Shown here: piece after piece, positions 9,912 through 15,598 of the stretch
How the letters are laid out: the number at the start of each line of letters is the position of its first letter
How positions within the stretch are numbered: the stretch's first letter is position 1
Assembly (NCBI RefSeq): GCF_014269285.1
Contig: NZ_JACOAF010000010.1
Span: 23,272-87,271 of the forward strand
Direction of reading: 5' to 3'
From: Rufibacter sediminis
GTDB lineage: Bacteria; Bacteroidota; Bacteroidia; Cytophagales; Hymenobacteraceae
Length of the DNA: 64,000 nt
Notes under the pieces: model-generated
What the model was told of the DNA's origin: nothing
Databases searched by the model: none
Seen by the model: the letters and a program-made list of their open reading frames with translations, nothing else
Made by a program: the position numbers and the translations under genes

Positions 9912-10064
9912 AGCTTGAACCTGTTTAGTAAAGAAACAGCGATTAGCTATTACCCTTGCTGTGTGTTCTCACCAGCAAGTGGGACGGCTCCTGGTTTGGA
10001 TTGTTGGTGAGAACACCAACAATGGCGGCTATTCTCGCTCCCTTTCTGCTTTACTAAACAAGCT
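9912..10064. repeat. Long imperfect inverted repeat, MITE-like, between dps and ahpC
   Basis: The ends match as inverted repeats: AGCTTG plus CTGTTTAGTAAAG on the left, CTTTACTAAACA plus AGCT on the right. Inside is a second paired block, GTTCTCACCA (about 9965) against TGGTGAGAAC (about 10005), with partial pairing between (GCGATTAGC against the complement of GGCTATTCTCGC). The whole 153 bp folds as one hairpin. No ORF lies within. It could be a miniature transposable element or a structured 3' region; only one copy is in the window. Confidence 0.6.
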
Positions 10065-10129
10065 CTTAACCTACATCCGATCTTAAAACACTACTAATAC
10101 CCTTTATTACCTTTTAACCTTACCTGTAC

Positions 10130-10687
10130 ATGTACCAAAACCGAGTACTATCCGTTGGGGCAGAATTCCCTGCCTTCGCCAAGAAAGCTGTTGTTTCCTT
10201 AGAGAGAGACCAAGAGTTTAGAACCATCACGGAGCAAGAGCACCGCCAAAACGACCAATGGTTGGTGATGTTCTGGTGGCCCAAAGACTTCACCTTCGTG
10301 TGCCCCACCGAGATTGCCGAGTTCAACAAGAACTATGACGAGTTCCGCGACCGCGACTGCCAACTGATTGGCGCCTCCACTGATTCTGAGTTCGTGCATG
10401 CCGCCTGGCGCCGCGACCACGACGACCTGCGCGGCCTCCGGTTCCCCATGCTAGCGGATACGTCCAAGTCACTGGCCGAAGAGCTGGGCATCCTGGATAC
10501 TGAGGAGAAAGTAGCCTACCGCGTGACCTTCATCGTGGACCCACAAGGCATCATCCAGTGGGTGAGCGTAAACGGCTTGAACGTGGGCCGCAACGTAGCC
10601 GAGGTGTTGCGCGTGCTGGACGCACTGCAAACCGACGAACTTTGCCCCTGCAACTGGAAAAAAGGCGAGGCCACGTTATCGGTTTAA
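10130..10687 (+). CDS. ahpC: Alkyl hydroperoxide reductase AhpC (peroxiredoxin, AhpD-partnered type)
   Basis: A 185-residue 2-Cys peroxiredoxin reducing hydrogen and organic peroxides. The peroxidatic Cys58 is in DFTFVCPTEIAEF, and a C-terminal DELCPCNW carries Cys172 and Cys174. This three-cysteine layout resembles the mycobacterial AhpC that is reduced by AhpD rather than by AhpF, and an AhpD-like gene follows 536 bp downstream. No ahpF is seen. It belongs to the presumed OxyR group with dps. Confidence 0.93.
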   Translation: MYQNRVLSVGAEFPAFAKKAVVSLERDQEFRTITEQEHRQNDQWLVMFWWPKDFTFVCPTEIAEFNKNYDEFRDRDCQLIGASTDSEFVHAAWRRDHDDLRGLRFPMLADTSKSLAEELGILDTEEKVAYRVTFIVDPQGIIQWVSVNGLNVGRNVAEVLRVLDALQTDELCPCNWKKGEATLSV

Positions 10688-10700
10688 CTTAAAAAAACAC

Positions 10701-10760
10701 CCGGAACATCTGCGGTGAGCAGGAGGAAATGTCTGTCCCTCACTGCCCGCAGATCTCCGG
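10701..10760. terminator. Inverted repeat after ahpC
   Basis: CCGGAACATCTGCGG (10701-10715) pairs with CCGCAGATCTCCGG (10747-10760) around a 31-bp loop, starting 14 bp past the ahpC stop. There is no T-run on the plus strand after it, so it may be a processing or stability stem rather than an intrinsic terminator. Confidence 0.4.
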
Positions 10761-10835
10761 TTGTTCATCTATCCAGACTTGTTTCGTTAACAGTGTCAGG
10801 TGAAAGGAAAACCTGGCTTACCCACAGCGGATTTT

Positions 10836-10873
10836 CCTTTTCGGCCTGTTTCCCAGAAATCAGCCCCAAAACG
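10836..10873. repeat. IPR copy 3
   Basis: CCTTTTCGGCCTGTTTCCC faces AGAAATCAGCCCCAAAACG. It lies in the ahpC-ahpD gap, upstream of the heptamer array. Confidence 0.65.
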
Positions 10874-10913
10874 CACCGGAGGTCAGAGCTGCGATCTGGA
10901 ACGCTTCATCCAA

Positions 10914-10943
10914 CTCAGAACTCAAGACTCAAGACTCAGAACT
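10914..10943. repeat. Heptanucleotide tandem repeat (CTCARRA type)
   Basis: Four units in register: CTCAGAA, CTCAAGA, CTCAAGA, CTCAGAA, then CT. The same heptamer class recurs at 18491-18525. Confidence 0.75.
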
Positions 10944-10950
10944 ATTATTT

Positions 10951-11045
10951 GGGCGTGCCCCTACGGGTCGGGCTATCCGCTGCAAGTCCTCGGGACTTCG
11001 TTCCTCGCCCCTCTGGGCTTTCCGCTGCTATCCCTCACGCATTTT
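10951..11045. repeat. Dispersed GGGTCGGGCTATCCGCTG-type intergenic element
   Basis: Begins GGGCGTGCCCCTACGGGTCG, continues through GGGCTATCCGCTGCAAG and CTCGGGACTTCGTTCC, and ends near TATCCCTCACGC. From memory, elements with this GGGCGT...GGTCGGGCT..CCGCT core are common between genes in many Bacteroidota genomes. No ORF fits it. Only one copy is in this window. Confidence 0.5.
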
Positions 11046-11082
11046 GTCTCTTGCGCCAGGTACTGCCCCGAGAACGACTTCC

Positions 11083-11157
11083 GCGTTTTACGCCTGATTT
11101 CGGAGTACTTCCCTGAAAACAGTTTCTGCGTTTTAGGCCTGTTTTCGGGAAAGGGCA
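11083..11157. repeat. Two partial, tandem IPR units (copy 4)
   Basis: CGTTTTACGCCTGATTTC with CCCTGAAAACAG at 11083-11122 is followed at once by GCGTTTTAGGCCTGTTTTCG and GGAAAGGGC at 11128-11157. The second unit has lost most of its right arm. Confidence 0.5.
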
Positions 11158-11183
11158 CCAAAAGTAGCCGTGCCGGCCTCACA

Positions 11184-11225
11184 GCAACCATCAGCAATCA
11201 ACAATTAACCATCAGCAATCAACAT
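11184..11225. repeat. Heptanucleotide tandem repeat (TCARCAA type)
   Basis: Six units in register: GCAACCA, TCAGCAA, TCAACAA, TTAACCA, TCAGCAA, TCAACAT. It runs into the ATG of the AhpD-like gene at 11224, so that gene has no ordinary ribosome-binding site and its leader is repeat DNA. Confidence 0.75.
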
Positions 11226-11808
11226 GCTTTCCGTTATCCAAGAAACCCAACAAGACTTCCTCAAAGATCTGGGGCTTACCGGCCACAACTTCGCGCGCCT
11301 GGACCAACTGGTCACCGGCGACTCCAAGTACCTGAAAGACCTGCGCATCAACCTCAAGACCGCCTTGCAGTCAGAGAATGTGACGTCCAAAGAAGCGTAC
11401 CTCATTGCCCTCTCTGCGGCCGTGAACGAAGAAAATAACACCTTGACGGAGGCGTTCAGAACACTGGCAGCCTCGCACGGTGCCACTGACGCGGAGCTGG
11501 CCGAGGCTGTGGCCGTGACTTCGTTGTTAAGCACCAACAACATTCTGTATCGGTTCAAGCACTTCATGCACACCGATTTCTATGAGTCTGCGCCCGCCAA
11601 AGTGAAGATGAACATCATGATGAACCCCGTGACCGGCAAAGAGTTCTTTGAGCTGGTGAGTCTGGCAATCTCGGCCATTAATGGCTGTGAGCGGTGCGTG
11701 ACCTCGCATGAGGACAGCGTGCGCAAGCTGGGCGCTTCTGAGCAGCGTATTTTTGATGCCGTGCGCATTGCCGCCGTTGTGGTGGGCGTGAGCAAGGTCA
11801 TCCGTTAG
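11224..11808 (+). CDS. AhpD-like carboxymuconolactone decarboxylase-family protein
   Basis: A 194-residue protein of the AhpD/CMD fold. The thiol-proton relay motif CxxCxxxH is present as Cys155, Cys158 and His162 in NGCERCVTSHED, matching the catalytic Cys-Cys-His of AhpD. In mycobacteria AhpD reduces AhpC using lipoamide. The upstream ahpC has the matching three-cysteine layout, so the two probably form the same pair here. Helices are Ala-rich and there is no signal peptide. Its ATG sits at the end of a heptamer repeat. Confidence 0.87.
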   Translation: MLSVIQETQQDFLKDLGLTGHNFARLDQLVTGDSKYLKDLRINLKTALQSENVTSKEAYLIALSAAVNEENNTLTEAFRTLAASHGATDAELAEAVAVTSLLSTNNILYRFKHFMHTDFYESAPAKVKMNIMMNPVTGKEFFELVSLAISAINGCERCVTSHEDSVRKLGASEQRIFDAVRIAAVVVGVSKVIR

Positions 11809-11827
11809 TATTCTTAACTTTTTCGCC

Positions 11828-12631
11828 ATGAGTTTGGCATTAAACCAGGTAACTGTTTCTGTGCACAACTTGCCAGAGGCGGTTGCTTTTTACAAAGGAC
11901 TAGGCCTGCACCTGATTGTGCAGGCGCCGCAGTACGCCCGTTTCGTGTGCCCCAACGGGCTTTCCACCTTCTCGGTGCACCTGCACGATGACGGTACTTT
12001 TCCGCCCTCGGGCACCACGGTCTATTTTGAGTGCGTCCAACTGGACCAGCAGGTCGCCTCCCTCAAAAGCCGGGGCTACGTGTTTGAGCAGGACCCCACA
12101 GATCAGCCGTGGGAGTGGCACGAAGCGTATCTGCATGACCCCTCGGGGAACCGCATCTGCCTGTACCATGCCAGTGAAAACCGGGTGAACCCAGGCTGGC
12201 GTCTGCCGGAGAGCAAGGCCAAGTACTTCCTTACCGAAGCCCGGTTTACCAATTGGTTGAACTCCATCCAAACCGCGCTGAGCGACAACGATGCAATTAC
12301 CTTTCAGAAACTCTTCGCCGCCGATGTCCGGTTGCTGGAGTCGCCGTTTGCCGCCCCGGTGTTTGGCTCCGGCAAGGTCAAGCACCACTGGGACAAAGCC
12401 ATGGGCCTTTACGCTAACGTGTCCTACAACCTCATTGGCGTGCAGGGCAACGTAGGCTACGCGCAACTGGAAGGCACTTGGGGTACTTCTGAAAGCGTGG
12501 TCTATAGCGCCATGCTGGCCCTCCGGTTCAACCCGGCCGGGCTCTGCACCGAGGTGATCGTCTGGGGCGGCCCCACCATCTCCCGGGGCGTCATGCTGAA
12601 GAACGTTTCCGGGGTGTTTTCCAGAAACTAA
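11828..12631 (+). CDS. VOC-domain protein fused to a SnoaL/NTF2-like domain
   Basis: 267 residues with two domains. Residues about 1-115 form a glyoxalase/VOC module (NQVTVSVHNLPEAVAFYKGL; HDPSGNRICLYH), a metal-binding fold used in bleomycin-resistance, dioxygenase and glyoxalase proteins. Residues about 130-260 look like a SnoaL/NTF2-like cone (LNSIQTALSDNDAITFQKLF; LEGTWGTSESVVYSAMLALR). The reaction is unknown. It starts 19 bp after the AhpD-like stop, so it may be cotranscribed with the peroxide genes. Its last nine codons lie inside an IPR copy that begins at 12604, so the repeat supplies the C-terminus. Confidence 0.8.
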   Translation: MSLALNQVTVSVHNLPEAVAFYKGLGLHLIVQAPQYARFVCPNGLSTFSVHLHDDGTFPPSGTTVYFECVQLDQQVASLKSRGYVFEQDPTDQPWEWHEAYLHDPSGNRICLYHASENRVNPGWRLPESKAKYFLTEARFTNWLNSIQTALSDNDAITFQKLFAADVRLLESPFAAPVFGSGKVKHHWDKAMGLYANVSYNLIGVQGNVGYAQLEGTWGTSESVVYSAMLALRFNPAGLCTEVIVWGGPTISRGVMLKNVSGVFSRN

Positions 12632-12642
12632 GCCTAAAATAC
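12604..12642. repeat. IPR copy 5, overlapping a coding end
   Basis: CGTTTCCGGGGTGTTTTCC faces AGAAACTAAGCCTAAAATAC. The first 28 bp, including the stop codon, belong to the VOC gene. Confidence 0.6.
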
Positions 12643-12718
12643 AGTAGGGGCAATCCCTGGTGGTTGCCCTTATGATGATAGCAGCAAAGGGCAACCACCA
12701 GGGATTGCCCCTGTATTT
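12638..12718. repeat. Inverted pair of GGGGCAATCCCTGGTGGTTG repeats
   Basis: AATACAGTAGGGGCAATCC plus CTGGTGGTTGCCCTT (12638-12671) is answered by AAGGGCAACCACCAGGG plus ATTGCCCCTGTATTT (12687-12718). The arms are nearly perfect, with a 15-bp loop. A third, single unit is at 13039-13068. I recall GGGCAATCCC-GTGGTTGCCC units as dispersed repeats in other bacteria. Confidence 0.8.
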
Positions 12719-12771
12719 AAAGTAAAACGAAGTGCCCCCCGCTATCAAGTCGTGGGCAGTTCGTTTTACTT
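12719..12771. repeat. Hairpin with AAAGTAAAACGAA stem
   Basis: AAAGTAAAACGAAGTGCCC on the left pairs with GGGCAGTTCGTTTTACTTT on the right. It directly abuts the preceding hairpin. The T-rich right arm would also allow terminator function for the VOC gene. Confidence 0.6.
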
Positions 12772-12782
12772 TCTCTCCCTGG

Positions 12783-12850
12783 CGCGAGTCTCCAGACTCG
12801 TGCCATCAGATAATGGGTAGTCTCCCGACTACCCTCGCTGCTCAGCAGCG
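12783..12850. repeat. Cluster of three short dyads (AGTCT..AGACT family)
   Basis: In order: GCGAGTCTCCAGACTCG (12784-12800), GGGTAGTCTCCCGACTACCC (12814-12833), CGCTGCTCAGCAGCG (12836-12850). The same kinds of dyad recur at 12972-13020 and 18393-18457. Confidence 0.65.
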
Positions 12851-12971
12851 AAACCGGCAGTGCAGAGTTCTTCGTTAAGGAGTTACTGAGTGATGCCTTA
12901 CCTATCATGAACTGGCGGAAAGGTATGGAAGTGAAATCCAAGCTGTGACAATGCCTGGATTGTGGTTCCCG

Positions 12972-13020
12972 GCGAGTCTGGAGACTCGCTTCATCCGAAG
13001 TCACGAGACGGAAGTCTCGC
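12972..13020. repeat. Two short dyads (AGTCT..AGACT family)
   Basis: GCGAGTCTGGAGACTCGC (12972-12989) and CGAGACGGAAGTCTCG (about 13003-13019). No gene is seen around them. Confidence 0.6.
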
Positions 13021-13038
13021 GCCAGATGGAGGCAAATG

Positions 13039-13068
13039 TAAGGGCGACCACAAGGGATTGCCCCTACA
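13039..13068. repeat. Single GGGCGACCACAAGGGATTGC repeat unit
   Basis: A 30-bp unit, GTAAGGGCGACCACAAGGG then ATTGCCCCTACA, related to each arm of the inverted pair at 12638-12718. Confidence 0.65.
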
Positions 13069-13071
13069 AAC

Positions 13072-13107
13072 AGAAAGGCCCTCTACTTTGCAGCAGAGGG
13101 CCTTTCT
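13072..13107. terminator. Intrinsic terminator hairpin downstream of rny
   Basis: A perfect 13-bp stem: AGAAAGGCCCTCT (13072-13084) and AGAGGGCCTTTCT (13095-13107) around a 10-bp loop. It lies 65 bp past the rny stop, with an IPR half-copy between. Confidence 0.75.
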
Positions 13108-13110
13108 GTG

Positions 13111-13138
13111 TTCTTTCCAGAAATCAGCTCCAAAACGG
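13111..13138. repeat. IPR half-copy (copy 6)
   Basis: Mainly the right arm survives: TTCTTTCCAGAAATCAGC then TCCAAAACGG. It adjoins the terminator stem at 13072-13107. Confidence 0.45.
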
Positions 13139-13171
13139 GAGTCTAACTTCTAGCGTCTTAAATCCATTGTC

Positions 13172-14764
13172 TTACTTGGCGTAAGACACAGAGCGCATTT
13201 CCCGGATGACCGTGATTTTGATCTGGCCGGGGTACTGCATTTCTTTCTCAATCTTCTGGGAGATGTCAAAAGACAGCTGTTGGGCGCGTTCGTCGGTGAC
13301 GTTATCAGCGTCTACCATCACGCGGAGTTCACGGCCGGCCTGAATGGCGTAGCACTGATTCACACCGTCAAACGAGTGGGCGGTTTCTTCCAGCTCTTTC
13401 AGACGCTTGATGTACGACTCCATGATCTCGCGGCGGGCACCAGGACGGGAGCCGGAGATGGCATCACACGACTGAATGATAGGAGAGATCATAGCGGTCA
13501 TCTCAATCTCGTCGTGGTGCGCCCCGATGGCGTTGCATACGTCTGGGTGCTCTTTGTATTGCTGGGCCAGCTGCATACCAATGATAGCGTGCGGCAGTTC
13601 CGGCTCTTCGGTGGTTACTTTCCCGATGTCGTGGAGCAGGCCGGCGCGTTTGGCGTGCTTCACGTTCAGGCCCAGTTCAGCGGCCATAGTGGCGCAAAGA
13701 TTGGCTACTTCTCTGGAGTGTTGCAGCAGGTTCTGGCCGTAAGAGGACCGGAAGCGCATGCGGCCCACCATCTTAATCAGTTCTGGGTGTAGGCCGTGGA
13801 TACCTAGGTCAATGGCGGTACGCTCACCAATTTCCACAATCTCCTCTTCAATGCTTTTCTTGGTCTTGGACACTACTTCCTCAATACGGGCCGGGTGAAT
13901 ACGACCATCAGCTACGAGGCGGTGTAATGATAAACGGGCAATCTCGCGGCGAACTGGGTCAAAACCAGAGATGATGATGGCTTCCGGGGTGTCATCCACG
14001 ATGATCTCCACGCCGGTAGCGGCTTCCAGGGCACGGATGTTACGGCCTTCACGACCAATAATCTTGCCTTTAATATCGTCTGACTCAATGTTGAAGATGG
14101 ACACGCAGTTCTCAATGGCGTGCTCAGCGGCGGTGCGCTGGATGGTCTCAATTACTACCTTTTTGGCTTCTTTGGTAGCGGTGAGCTTGGCCTCGGCCAC
14201 AATGTCTTTGATGTAAGAAGAGGCGCGGGTAGAGGCTTCCGACTTCAGGTTCTCCACCAACTGCTCGCGGGCTTCCTCGGCGCTCAGGTTGGCGATGCGC
14301 TCCAGACGACTCAGAATCTCGTGGTGGTCTTGCTCTACTTTGCTGAGTTTGTCGCGGTACTGGGCCTCCAGGTCTTCTTTGCGCTTGTTGAAGCCTTCCA
14401 GTTGCTGGTTCAGTTTGTCTTTGAGAACGTCGGTTTCCTGCTCTTTTTTCTTCAGGTCTTCCTGCTGCTTGGTAATGAACTGCTCGCGCTGCTTTACCTT
14501 GTTCTCGTTCTGGATGATGATGTTCTTCTTGCGGTTGGCCTCTTCCTCGTGCTCGGCTTTCAGCTTCAGGAAGTGCTCCTTGGCTTCCAGCATCTTGTCT
14601 TTCTTCTGGGTCTCGGCTTTCACCTCCGCCTCGCGGATGATGAGTTTGGCCCGTTCAGTGGCCTGTTCTTCCTGCTCCTTGAAGAGCTTCAGGAGCAGTA
14701 CACGGCCCGCGTAGAAGCCTATGCCGGCGCCTACTACCGCTGCTAAAATGATATAAATAGTCAT
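13172..14764 (-). CDS. rny: Ribonuclease Y
   Basis: A 530-residue membrane-anchored endoribonuclease that starts mRNA decay. Order of parts: one N-terminal transmembrane helix (about 1-25, [18 protein letters not shown]), a long charged coiled coil (about 30-205), a KH RNA-binding domain with [15 protein letters not shown] (about 230-290) and an HD phosphohydrolase domain with LLHDIGKV and GAHHDEIE (about 345-440). The length and order are standard. It is the last gene of the minus-strand series pheT, coiled-coil protein, 6S RNA, zapA, rny. Confidence 0.97.
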   Translation of the reverse strand: MTIYIILAAVVGAGIGFYAGRVLLLKLFKEQEEQATERAKLIIREAEVKAETQKKDKMLEAKEHFLKLKAEHEEEANRKKNIIIQNENKVKQREQFITKQQEDLKKKEQETDVLKDKLNQQLEGFNKRKEDLEAQYRDKLSKVEQDHHEILSRLERIANLSAEEAREQLVENLKSEASTRASSYIKDIVAEAKLTATKEAKKVVIETIQRTAAEHAIENCVSIFNIESDDIKGKIIGREGRNIRALEAATGVEIIVDDTPEAIIISGFDPVRREIARLSLHRLVADGRIHPARIEEVVSKTKKSIEEEIVEIGERTAIDLGIHGLHPELIKMVGRMRFRSSYGQNLLQHSREVANLCATMAAELGLNVKHAKRAGLLHDIGKVTTEEPELPHAIIGMQLAQQYKEHPDVCNAIGAHHDEIEMTAMISPIIQSCDAISGSRPGARREIMESYIKRLKELEETAHSFDGVNQCYAIQAGRELRVMVDADNVTDERAQQLSFDISQKIEKEMQYPGQIKITVIREMRSVSYAK

Positions 14765-14832
14765 GGCTATAACTTTAAAAGGTTATGTTATAGCAATGAC
14801 ACTGAGCCAATCGGGGCGGAGCGGACGGTGAA

Positions 14833-15123
14833 TTATCCGAGCTGCAGAGAAGAGAGCAGTTGGTTTAAAGAAGAGAGTTTTTCTTCCAACGATAGTTGGG
14901 TTTCTACGGCGGCGTCTTCCGTTTTTATCTTGTCAGCGGCGGTTTCCAAAGCAATCATGGCCAGCAGGTCCTGCTTGTCATGAATCCCGAACTCCTCCCT
15001 GAACATTCTCAGGCGCTCGTTCAGGTATTTACCGGCCTGCCGCAGCCTTTCTTCCTCGTCCTCGTTTACCCGCATTGGATATTCGCGGTCGGCTATCTTG
15101 ATGCGTATAGATAACTCACTCAT
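14833..15123 (-). CDS. zapA: Cell division protein ZapA
   Basis: A 96-residue FtsZ-ring-stabilising protein. The N-terminal beta-rich domain (SIRIKIADREYPMRVNEDEE) is followed by a long dimerising helix ending in a Leu-rich coiled coil (LSLEEKLSSLNQLLSSLQLG). Length and layout match the family. It sits 68 bp upstream of rny and just downstream of the 6S RNA candidate, all on the minus strand. Confidence 0.88.
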   Translation of the reverse strand: MSELSIRIKIADREYPMRVNEDEEERLRQAGKYLNERLRMFREEFGIHDKQDLLAMIALETAADKIKTEDAAVETQLSLEEKLSSLNQLLSSLQLG

Positions 15124-15139
15124 GTCCAGATGCTGTTAA

Positions 15140-15294
15140 GGGCTGCCGTGGCGCGTTTGTTGGTTAGAAGGTTGCCCTGCGATGTCATAAAAAAGTAAAA
15201 GTTCCGCATGTCAAGCCTAAGGTTCTAAATTGGTATAGCCGCGTGCGAACACGCCTTTAAAAGAGAACAAACAACAACCGCAACCAGACAACCC
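15140..15294 (-). ncRNA. ssrS: Probable 6S RNA
   Basis: The 177-bp gap upstream of zapA folds as a long irregular hairpin on the minus strand. A closing stem joins 15279-15294 (minus GGGTTGTCTGGTTGCG) to 15140-15155 (minus CGCGCCACGGCAGCCC) with G-U pairs and single bulges. Next is a GUUUGUU/AACAAAC helix, then a perfect UUCG-capped hairpin at 15241-15254 (minus GCGTGTTCGCACGC) on one side of an open central region. A closing stem with a large open middle is the 6S layout, and I recall 6S RNA beside zapA in Bacteroidota. The ends are set by the closing stem and may be off by several bases. Confidence 0.6.
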
Positions 15295-15300
15295 GTTCTT

Positions 15301-15597
15301 CTATTCTCTTAAATAAGCGATGCACTTGTCAATCTCGCGCAAGTACTCGTTTATTTTCAGCTTCAACTCCGTTGAACTGGCAGTGTCTACTGCTATGGTT
15401 TGTACAATTTTACTAATATTATCTTGATTCTGAAAATTTTTTATCTCAGCATCTTTTTCCTGAATCACCTGCTGGAGGCGCGCTATTTCCTGGTGGGCTG
15501 CCTGTAACCGCTCCTGGCCCGCCTGGTACTGCTTTACCAGCTGGTGCACTTTGCCCTCAATGGACTGGATTTGCTGAAGAGTAGATTGGTCAGACAT
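15301..15597 (-). CDS. Conserved coiled-coil protein between pheT and zapA
   Basis: 98 residues, almost all predicted coiled coil (Gln/Glu/Leu-rich helix through about residue 55, then a short helical tail ending KCIAYLRE). It begins 1 bp before the pheT stop side of the operon ends (pheT starts at 18013 and ends at 15599), so translation is tightly coupled. A short coiled-coil protein next to zapA invites comparison with ZapB, which bridges ZapA to other division factors. That link is from position and shape only. Confidence 0.8.
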   Translation of the reverse strand: MSDQSTLQQIQSIEGKVHQLVKQYQAGQERLQAAHQEIARLQQVIQEKDAEIKNFQNQDNISKIVQTIAVDTASSTELKLKINEYLREIDKCIAYLRE

Positions 15598-15598
15598 C

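Noticed and set aside
10800..11438. 212-residue ORF spanning the ahpC-ahpD gap
   Set aside because: Most of it translates IPR, heptamer and other repeats before overlapping the AhpD-like gene out of frame.
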